Origin: Gymnopilus junonius
Taxonomy: Eukaryota; Basidiomycota; Agaricomycetes; Agaricales; Galerinaceae
NCBI GenBank assembly: GCA_015501075.1
Contig: JADNYJ010000339.1
Coordinates: 1 to 34,506 of the forward strand
DNA: 34,506 nucleotides
Direction of reading: 5' to 3'
In this document: positions 22,169-30,381 of the stretch, one piece after another
Position numbering within the stretch: position 1 is the stretch's first letter
Layout of the letters: every line of letters starts with the position of its first letter
Translations under genes and position numbers: made by a program
Notes under the pieces: generated by a model
What the model was told of the DNA's origin: nothing
What the model saw: only the letters and a program-made list of their open reading frames with translations
The model's database searches: none

Positions 22169-22544
22169 ATGTGTATAAACAGTCGCAGAGAGGCAATAGA
22201 TGGGTAGCGAACTAGATTTCAACAGGCGAAAGATGGGTCGTAAAGCATTGAATAGTGGAGAGGAACAGGCGGACTTTTATATCGTACAAAGAAAGGGTAG
22301 TGTGAAGTGTGGGAGCCCGACTATCTGATCTTAAAATTTTGCAGACCGAGGTCTCTCGTCGATTACCTCCGCACATGCTCCATGCGATAATTTGTGGACG
22401 GATGAGGTCTTTTTTCCCGAATGGGTATGAATGCCAAAAACGGTTAGAACGTGCTTTCTTCAAAGAACCTCCAGACTTTGGGAACATTTCCCACTGGTTT
22501 ATCTTGGTTACTGACGACGATCGACTTATTCTCAGCAGGTTTTA

Positions 22545-23089
22545 AAGCTCCGCAACATCAGAAGAGAGATCTGCCTTCAAATTGGAGGGTGCTAACCGTT
22601 TGCGCTTGTACGCCTTCGATGGTAGCTGAGTACTTGTTATCATTGCACCAAGCCTTGGTTCCGTCCAGTGTCATTTGGAGGAGATTCTTCACGTCATCGA
22701 GTTCTTACATGAGTTCTCGGCTCGGATAAAGCATCGGAGAGGCTGGGCGGAGGTAAAGTTCGGGACGGATTTGCCTGTAAGATGCGAAACATCATTAGAT
22801 CAAGGATCTTTCTGATTGAGATTTTTGAATTCAGGAAGTCTGGACGTATTTGCGTGACAGGGCAGCAGCTCCCGGGACTTTGGAGTGTCATAAAATTTCC
22901 TCTCATTTCGCGTATTTTAGCCAGGACAAAACCATTGGAAACTGTGAGAACTTCCTCAATACGCGACTGGCACGACTCAAACACCAGGTCCGCTCTTCCT
23001 CCCCAACTTCCATGTCGCTGAGTGATCCGCCGTATTTCGTGGACAGCATCTCCTTATCTCTTCCTAACCAACCCAAGAAGCTCTTCTAA
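22545..23089 (+). pseudogene. Partial spliced coding region with internal stop, unrecognised
   Basis: Two exons are clear on plus. The first, ending at 22776, reads in one frame SAFKLEGANRLRLYAFDGS, then TGA (22627-22629), then VLVIIAPSLGSVQCHLEE and GWAEVKFGTDLP. A 58-nt intron (22777-22834, GTAAGA...TTCAG, with a CTGAT branch-like site) follows, and the second exon begins EVWTYLRDRAAAPGTLECHK and runs to a stop at 23089. The frame is continuous across the stop, so this is either a decayed gene, a gene with another splice that removes the TGA, or an assembly error. The 5' end was not found. The family is not recognised. Further GT-AG intron-like stretches downstream (about 23135-23200 and 23901-23968) suggest the locus may continue. 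Confidence 0.3.
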
Positions 23090-24942
23090 CGAAAGTGTAC
23101 GGGTGATTTCGCGCCCTTGAGTATGGTAAGTTCATGTTTAGGCATTCACTTTCTCTCGCGCAGCTGACTTTCGATTCCAGACTCCAGTTGAACTACAATT
23201 CTTTTATATCTCGTCAATCTACTCAGCCCGACAACAAAGGACGCGCTGCCTCCATGTGCTGGTTTGTTGCGGCCCGTGGAAAGACAGATTTTGCACGTTA
23301 GGATGGTCGGGGTCGATTCATGTACGTTTTCTACTCTTACTCAAAATGCATGGTCACATGGAGTCATTGACAAGCTCTCTTATCGTAGCTCTGATACCAC
23401 CTTTCTGAAATTCCTATTGTGGTCGTACCTCTGGGCATTCCTTACTTCCACCAGCACATGAGCCGGTCCCCATCCTCGTTGAAGGAGCTTTTCCCTCAAG
23501 AGTGACTATTTGAACTTCAGGTGGACTTCAGCTCCGGCTTGAACTGCTCACTCCTAGCTAACTGGGCTCTCGTTTCTCTGCATGTTTCTTCCAGTGCTCT
23601 TCTTTTCAGTAGAAGCTGACTGTAGATTTCTTTCATTCTATGCATACGTTCCAGGCGCGTCCAAGGGAGATCAGGCTATTTCAGTTTGGCACCGACTCTC
23701 AAGAACCGGTGTACTCAGGTATGATACCCTGTTGCCCATCCCACCTTCTACTTACCGTTTTACCTAGGCTGAAGTTTCGCGTTAGTTTCTGCTCGAAAAG
23801 GCCGTAATAAGTATTATAGATGGAGATGACGGCAACGACAGGAGATAGCTGCTCCAGCTCATCGCTATCGCGAGGAAGTCTTATGCTATAGAACTTCAAC
23901 TGGTAAGGTTTTCCTTAATTCTCGATGTTTGTCGCGTCATGAACTCGATTCTCTTTCTTTGTATGCAGATGACCCTCCAGGCGACGTCTGACATTCTATG
24001 CTGATCTTTCTTTGTACATTTTAGAGCTTTGCCTGACTTTTATTGCCATTCAGTACGTTCAACGTAACCGTGAAGACGACGTTGGCAAGGATGGGGAGGA
24101 ATACCCGGGACAGAGAGACTAAACCAATGTACGTGATTTTACGTGTTACTTTGTCACCACGTCACTGAGTTCATTCTCATTAGCAACTTGCTTCGACTGT
24201 TGTTTCTACTCTTCAAGATTGCATGCAATGACGCCTCCTGTCGGACTTGTGCCTCTCCTTTCTCAAGTCCAATAGCGTCCGTCTACTTCCAATCAAGCAG
24301 GTCTGCCAGAACACCTCTTTTATCTTCAAGCCCATTTTTCACCTGTGCAACTCCATAATGTCTGCGATACCTGATGTCGACGGTAGCTCTGTCATATTAA
24401 ACGGCGGACCCAGCATACCGCACCTGGGCGACACAATCACCATCCATCTTCGAAAGTATGCATTCATTGTCGTGTAAAATATTAGATTTTGGATTTAATG
24501 GTTCAATTATTCTGCGTACTTCGTATATCAATACTTGCATAGTAACTATTGTACTTGCTTGAGATCATTACGAGCCTATCGTATTGTAATTAAGTCGAGA
24601 GGAAGTACAATGAGAAGGAGGACGGCGTTCAAGATACGGATTCTAGCCACTCGCCCTATTGAACACCGTGAGAGCAACCTCAAATCAACATGCAGGCCTC
24701 CCTCTTGCTTGCTCCTCCTCGATCTTATCCTCCACCCTACATGTGTGCGATGTTCCGCCTTCAATCAGGGCCGTACTTTTACCTCAATCCTTCGAGTACG
24801 ATGATCTTTCTTTGAGAGCGTTCCCGAGCTATATTGCATGTCGTGAGTCAGTTTTGCTTGACCAAATTTCGTCCCCGCCCTAAGCGACAAGATCAATGTT
24901 GGCGACAACCTACTGGGTCAATAGCATTCACTTATTGGGATG
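23090..24942. other. Unresolved region with intron-like signals on plus
   Basis: No gene assembled. A frame with TPVELQFFYISSIYSARQQ follows an intron-like GTAAGT...TTCCAG at about 23135-23200. A frame with VVVPLGIPYFHQHMSRSP lies near 23415-23470. A frame with YILELCLTFIAIQYVQRNRED ends at a stop near 24121. These may be exons of one degenerate plus-strand gene that starts upstream, but frames and splice sites do not connect. A short frame MSAIPDVDGSSVILNGG begins at 24358. Nothing convincing lies at 24480-24942. Confidence 0.25.
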
Positions 24943-25650
24943 TTAGGCCACAATAGTCTCCCTCCAAGCTTTGACCCTTTCCAGAGGTGACCGGTGACCC
25001 TTGATCGACGTCGTTACTTGTACCTTTGAGCTTTCCGTTAAATTAATGAAAACTAGAGCCCAAGGGAAGGTCTTACATCCGTTTGAGAGCGCCATTTCCT
25101 GGAGCAACCTTTGTTCGTCAGAATTAAGAGGAAGATCTTGAAGTAATGCATGAGGACAACTGAAGTTGACGGATAATTTTTTTTGCTCACCACGCCCCGA
25201 AAGAAGAGAGCGCCAGTCAATGTTAGCTCTTTTGGTACCTCCTCTGCCTTTTAGTGGCCAAGCCTTGGAGCCTCCAATGTCGTCGCCCTCACCCCGAAAA
25301 CACATCTCCGAGTCAGGATACTCCTGACCCTCAGCCGTCTCATCGTCATCATCTTCTACATCCATCTCCTCGTTGAAGCCGGCGTCCATGCGCTGAGTAT
25401 GAGTCTCAGGTGCAAATTCACAATACAGTAAATTTGCCAGCTCGATAGTCTTGTCAATAAGAGCCTCGTAATCCGCGTCCAGTCGAGGTGTGTTGGGAGC
25501 CGCTCGATATCGCCTAAACTTGATTTCGGCAGCCAAGGTGACAAGGTACGGGTTCAGTTTGACCTCATCCTTACGATCGCCCGTAAACCTGAAGGAAGGG
25601 TAACTAGGAGAGTCTCCTGTCAAGGGATTTTCACGCAGAACCCCGTTCAA
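24943..25650 (-). CDS. Hypothetical acidic protein, unrecognised
   Basis: A 235-codon frame that enters directly after an acceptor (TTATCAG, near 25651) and begins VDLNGVLRENPLTG, so it is probably an internal or last exon; no ATG fits at its left end. A candidate upstream exon ends at a GTAAGT donor near 25747. Visible features are YLVTLAAEIKFRRYR, a strongly acidic run (DVEDDDDETAEG) and a basic WPLKGRGGTKRANIDWRSLL. Near the end, GTAAGA...GGAAAG could be a 55-nt intron, which would change the last 36 residues to a short tail and stop. No domain is recognised. It lies 250 bp downstream of the PPR-DYW gene on the same strand; no functional link can be shown. Confidence 0.4.
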   Translation of the reverse strand: MNGVLRENPLTGDSPSYPSFRFTGDRKDEVKLNPYLVTLAAEIKFRRYRAAPNTPRLDADYEALIDKTIELANLLYCEFAPETHTQRMDAGFNEEMDVEDDDDETAEGQEYPDSEMCFRGEGDDIGGSKAWPLKGRGGTKRANIDWRSLLSGRGEQKKLSVNFSCPHALLQDLPLNSDEQRLLQEMALSNGCKTFPWALVFINLTESSKVQVTTSIKGHRSPLERVKAWRETIVA

Positions 25651-25899
25651 GTCAACCTGATAATGCTTCAGGATATGAAACTTCGTTAATCATATCTGTT
25701 GTATTCATTTAACAAATAGGGTGTGATGAAATACAAAATATTACTTACGGCGGCGTTCGTCACAACGAGGGCATTTGTAATTTCGTACTATCCGACCATC
25801 GCCAGTTCAGTATATCCTACTTGGATAGCTAACAAGAGCAGCTGCCCACAGGTTGAGGTCTGCCAGAGCAACTGCCTAGTCTATAACACACGCACACAT

Positions 25900-27603
25900 T
25901 CAGTATCGACCATTACAAGAGCACTTCCCATCCTGCATAATATGTACTCTCGCCCTATCCCAATGGTGGATCGAGATGGATTCCAAGACCGTAATTTGTT
26001 TGGATGCCTCATGACAAGCCCCACATATCCTCAGGTTCTTCCGTAGTACAACATGGCTCATGCCTTGCGTGATTGCGTACGACAACGCAAGTATCTCACT
26101 ATGTTGGCATTGGATAGACTCATCACTGACACCACATGCCGCCAGCCAAAGGCTCCATTCCTTAAGCTTCCGGTGGATGGCGCTCGAGGCATGGGACAAC
26201 TCCGGTGGGATCTCCCTGACATGAAAGACATGTGTCTTGCCATCGCCCATCGACAGTGTCACAGTACCCCACTCCTTCGCAAGCCCTTTCTCCAGACGCT
26301 CTTGTTGCATGCGGGATGCAGCAGACACATCTCCACAGGCCTTGTGCACATCCGACATCAGGACGTAGGCCGACGCGAGTTGCTCGGGCGAACCAAGCCT
26401 CTTCACCACGTCGAATGCCATCTGCGCGACGGGTAAATTCTTGAAATGTCGACAAGGACCAAGTACCGTCATCCACATCACGCTGTCTTCTCCAATGTTG
26501 CTTTGGCTCTTGGCACGTGCGATGATGGCCAGGGCGGATGTAAAGTCACCACTTCGTGCGTACGCATCTACGAGTGCGGTGTATGATCGGATATCCGCGA
26601 CGGCAGGCTGACGATTGTCGGCCTCGATTTGATCCATCAAGGCGCGGGCGGCGTCGACATTGCCCGAGTGAGAACAGGCGGTGAGAGCGGCGGTCAACAT
26701 GTGGGAGTTGAAGGAAGAGGGAGGGATGTTCTTGATGAGCGTGAGGACCTCGTCGTCGGCGCCGTGGGCGGCGAGTATGGACAGCATGCTGCCGGTAACG
26801 ATGGGAAGGTGGGCGATACCGGCGTTCTTGGCGTCCTCCCAGACCTGTCGTGCCCCCCATGTGCCAGTTCGGCCACAGAGAAGGAGTACTGGGCAGTCAC
26901 GTAACGTAGCTCGTGTCATTGGCCTTTGCGTGGCGGCGCGGCGCGGCCCACTGCCATGCTTTTCTTGCCAATTCGAATTCGTGGCGTGCGTTGCATGTCT
27001 TGAGCAATACACCGATGACGCGGGGATCTAGATCGTGCGGACAGGGCGCTGGAAAAGTTGGTTCATGAGGCGGGTTTCCTCGTCAAGTGAGTCGATGCCG
27101 CTGTGGATGACGCGGGCGTAGTCGGTAGGAATGAGCGGTATGCCTCTGGCGACGAGGAGACGGAAGGCGTTGATGGCGACTGGGCTGTTTTTGTGCTTGG
27201 ATGCGTTCCCGAGGACGGCACGAAAGACTCCTTCATGGATATGGGGAATGTTCTCGGGGGGAATGCGGGCGAGGAGGGTACCGGCGAGTTGTGGGTCATT
27301 GACAGAGGGACCAGCACTGACTTGGGCGGCGGCGGCAAGGAGTTGCCAGGGAACGGTGTCGTTGAACCTGCAGGCGCCTTCATCGACGAGTTCGCGTACC
27401 TCCCTTGGATTGTTGGCCTTGCGTACAAGGCCGGTCAAGAAACCACCACCGACGTATCCATCCCGTTCTTCTGCGAGGTCCACATACTTGAGCAAACCCT
27501 TCCGCAGTGGACGTCCAGACGAGTGCACAAAGGCTCGTGCATAGACTGATGCCGGCCACAACAACGGTGGGCGTAGGACGCTGCGTGCGACGCGCCCAAG
27601 CAT
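25900..27603 (-). CDS. Mitochondrial PPR protein with plant-type E and DYW cytidine-deaminase domains
   Basis: Predicted organellar C-to-U RNA-editing factor. The N-terminus (MLGRVARSVLRPP...RAFVHSS) is Arg-rich without acids, a mitochondrial presequence. PPR-like repeats follow (SYTALVDAYARSGDFTSAL, LTACSHSGNVDAARALMDQI). An E motif comes next (WMTVLGPCRHFKNL, then SAYVLMSDVHKACGDVSAA) and a PG-box equivalent (KEWGTVTLSMGDGKTHVF). The deaminase core has HSE (26095-26103, zinc His and catalytic Glu), CGACH (CxxC, 26014-26025) and DGKCSC, with CxC at 25915-25923. The protein ends NGRY where plants end DYW. Intronless, about 568 residues and markedly GC-rich. The frame breaks three times (near 27034, 26900 and in a C run on plus at 26853-26858); one restored base at each point reconnects it. 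Identification rests on motif order and is secure; activity is inferred. Confidence 0.88.
25903..26190 (-). other. DYW-type deaminase domain of the PPR protein
   Basis: Open and uninterrupted. HSE is separated from CxxC by 23 residues, and the latter from CSC by 30 residues, the spacing seen in plant DYW domains. The loop between the PG box and HSE is shorter than in plants. Zinc ligands His, Cys and Cys and the catalytic Glu are all present. The second zinc site keeps one His (VHIMQDG) where plants have HHF. Confidence 0.85.
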
Positions 27604-28074
27604 CGCTTCGCTTAGTTCTCATGGGGCACGCCGGTTTGGCGGTCGAGATGATGGTTGTGTTCAAAATTTAAGCTCGGAATTTCTCACGTCTTCAAATGCA
27701 TCATACGCTTGCTGTTGTTCCTCAGTCCTTAGCACTCTCCTAATTCAACACCATTGAGAACTTATTCGGCAGAATTTTAACGTCCTTTATCTCTATTGGT
27801 ATATTACCCATGCTACGAATCGTCATTGACAAAGGTCTGAACAGCACAACGAGGCATCTCCAACGGGCGGAATTATACCGTGCACACTTCACATTCGCAT
27901 TCTCTTGTTACATCTACATCTGAACACTTGCTGATTCTACGTTTATAGATCCTGCGTGTTCGTCTTTCTACACAGCTTTCCATTGTGTACTTGGAATATT
28001 TGTAATTTCGGGATAATATAGCACCAAGATTTTCTTCCTCGCAATAATCACTACTCACGTTTCGACTACCAAAC
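27604..28074. other. Intergenic region upstream of the PPR-DYW gene
   Basis: AT-rich, in contrast with the GC-rich gene beside it. No supported gene; it contains the PPR-DYW promoter and the 3' end of the next minus-strand gene. Confidence 0.45.
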
Positions 28075-29813
28075 CTATGGAGTCATATATCTCGCCCACC
28101 CAGGCGGACTCACATCCGTCAAACCTAGCGCCCACGCACCCTCTTCCTGATCCCTCAACCACACCATCTCTCTTTGCATATCCTCCAAAACGCGCTTATG
28201 CTCCGCCCTCTTCCCTTCCTCCTCTTCCCCATCAAACGACGCCTTGACCTCTGCCATCTGCTTCGAAAGCATCGAAATCCGACCCGTAATCTGCCTCTGC
28301 CTCCTCGTACGCTTGGCGGTGCGTGAGGAGACGGACGCAGCTGCTGCGGCTGAGACGGGTTTGGTGGTGGTGCTGGGTGACGTGGCGACGACGGGCGCAG
28401 AACGCAGTGGCGGCGTCACGGTGATGCTCTGCTGCTCAGTCTTCTTGATCTTCAGTGACGGACGGGGACCTTTAGGTGAAGGTACGATGTGACCTGAGCC
28501 CAGTCGAGTGGGATGGGGTGAGAGATGGGCATTGACAGGGCTAGGTGGGACCTGTCCAGAGCCGAGTGCGCGGTCGATTACGTAGGGTGTTAAATGCCCG
28601 ACTATGGGACTAGGAGGAACACGCCTGGGTCCTGACGCTCGTTCCCTGCTGCCTCTCGTGCTGACGATGCTTGGGCTGGACGGCGGGAGCGGGAATCCGT
28701 ACTCGAGGTCCACATCAATCTTCGGCGGGGCACCAGGTCGTAGGGATCTCGGTAAACTGATTTCTGAAGAAGACTCCTGTGAGGAGGGTACAGAGGGTAA
28801 GGCCCTCTCGCGACGTTGAACCATGAGCTCTTTGTGGAAGCTGATACGTTGGTCGTGTAAGAATTTCTCTTGTTGTCGCCGGCGGTGGCGAAGGAAGAGG
28901 AAGAGCGCGATGAGGAGGGCGATGAGGACGAATGCGCCTAGGATGCCTGCTACGATGGCTGTGACGTTGGCAGGCTTCTTTAAAGGAGAGACAGGGTGGG
29001 GTACAACTGTGGCGGAAGTCGACGCAGATGACGAGGTGGGTCTAGGATGAAGGAACATACAATTGTCAGAAAAGAAGGTAGGAGGCCATACAAAGAACAC
29101 TTACGATGATGAGGTACTTGTAGCCGTGACGCTCGTAGATGATACTGAGCCCGTCGATGATCTAGATACACGAACACAGAGTTAGGCAGTGTAGCTTTGG
29201 AGGAAGGGTGTGATGGGGACGTACTGAGAGGAAACGGTTGGTATCGGTGTAGGAGTTGCGACTGAAGCCGAACTGGACGTCGAGGCAACAGAGGCAACGG
29301 CGGTGATGGTACCACTCATGCCTAACAATGTGTTGGGCGGGTTTCTGCGAACGGAGAAGATCAGCATGCGTGATTCGAGAACTATGACGAACAGAAGGGG
29401 GCTATACTAACCCAACCACGGCAGCCAATGAGTATTGTCTATTAAAAGCGTGAATACGATTAGAATAGAAGGAAAGGAATTGAAAGGAACGTACCCAGCG
29501 GAAGGAAAGGTCACCAACACGTTTCCGGATTGACCAGCGGCGTTCAGATCGATATTGGCGAAGGCTAATCCAGCGTCTGCACCGGCTTGTACGAAACGGA
29601 GATCGAATTCGATAGGAGGCACGTCGGTGGCGTCACTGTTCCAAACCACGAGTGTAGGAGCGCCGACGACAGTTTCAGGTTGGACGGTGAGGCCAATGGA
29701 AAGAACGGTCGATAGAAGCGAGGTGAGTGTGATGAATCTAAGAAAAGTGCTCAGGTCAGCTGCCACGAGAAGAAGATGAAGGAGAAGACGCACAAGACGA
29801 AAAAGCATTTCAT
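28075..29813 (-). CDS. Ser/Thr-rich single-span membrane protein, possible cell-wall sensor type
   Basis: Six exons (29794-29813, 29495-29737, 29412-29438, 29225-29344, 29105-29161, 28075-29041) with introns of 56-67 nt, all GT-AG, yield 477 residues in one frame. The tiny first exon MKCFFV and the next, FITLTSLLSTVLSIGLTV, together make a signal peptide. A compact ectodomain follows (VVWNSDATDVPPIEFDLRF...NVLVTFPSAGQYSLAAVVG), then a Ser/Thr-rich stalk (about residues 150-210), a membrane helix (VAGILGAFVLIALLIALFLFL), the stop-transfer RHRRRQQ and a long basic, Pro/Ser-rich cytoplasmic tail with SPxxxHLSP-like repeats and a final coiled-coil-like charged stretch. The layout resembles fungal Wsc/Mid2-type sensors, but no WSC cysteine pattern is present. 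Lies head to head with the MADS-box gene. Confidence 0.75.
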
Positions 29814-30381
29814 TGCTCCCGCACCAGGCAAGAGAGCAATCCGTGAAATGAGAGTATGAGCGTCGAAACCTTCAAAAAGTCGCACCAGGCGAGTTGAGGG
29901 TCAAGACTTTTGTCGAGTGAACGTCGTCGGCCAGCGACACCAGCAGCGTAAGAGCTGGACGTTGTAGGGAATGGTGATGGGAGGAGTGCAAGCAGCAGGC
30001 AAGTCGAATTCGGCGTGTTGCGAGAACGTGATTGGTTGATGGTTGTCACCAGACATCATCGCCTCCTCGGTAAGCGGTGCTGAGTTTGTAGAGGGGACAA
30101 CGATCTCATATCGTTGGCGGACTTGGCAGATAATTTCAAGACAATGGCAGAGAACGAAGTAGCGTTGACAGGAGGAAAAGAAACGAAGGCGATCGAGATT
30201 GGAATCGAGCAATCGGGCCGAGCGGAGTGCAAATAAATGACATTTGTTTGCTTACAAATGCTCTGCTAAGTGGGTATTTGTCATCAAGCCCAAGTGTGAG
30301 TTTCGCGACACTCTGACTGGTTCACCGTCGATCTAGTCCAATCCACTCGTCCCTTGCAACCTATCAGACCAGAAACACACC
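29814..30381. promoter_or_regulatory. Shared divergent promoter region
   Basis: 568 bp between the start codons of the membrane protein (minus) and the MADS-box gene (plus), so it must hold both promoters. A minus-strand frame of about 100 codons (29901-30212) lies inside but has no family signal. No defined box could be assigned. Confidence 0.5.

Noticed and set aside
22630..24121. Fatty-acid or polyketide synthase fragment
   Set aside because: A few words such as VPLGIPYFH recalled acyltransferase motifs, but no GHSxG-type motif, no order of domains and no frame continuity were found.
25738..25790. Zinc-finger exon reading YKCPRCDERR on minus
   Set aside because: The CxxC frame cannot be spliced into the downstream frame; the other phase joins better but has a stop just upstream.
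26546..26860. Arg-rich minus-strand frame within the PPR-DYW gene
   Set aside because: Low-complexity shadow of the GC-rich gene in another frame; PPR repeat spacing is only seen in the main frame.
26681..27031. Long plus-strand frames opposite the PPR-DYW gene
   Set aside because: Mirror frames of high-GC coding sequence, without motifs or splice context.
26850..27036. Short introns to explain the frame breaks in the PPR-DYW gene
   Set aside because: GT-AG pairs available are far too short (under 30 nt) or remove conserved sequence; single-base run changes explain all three.
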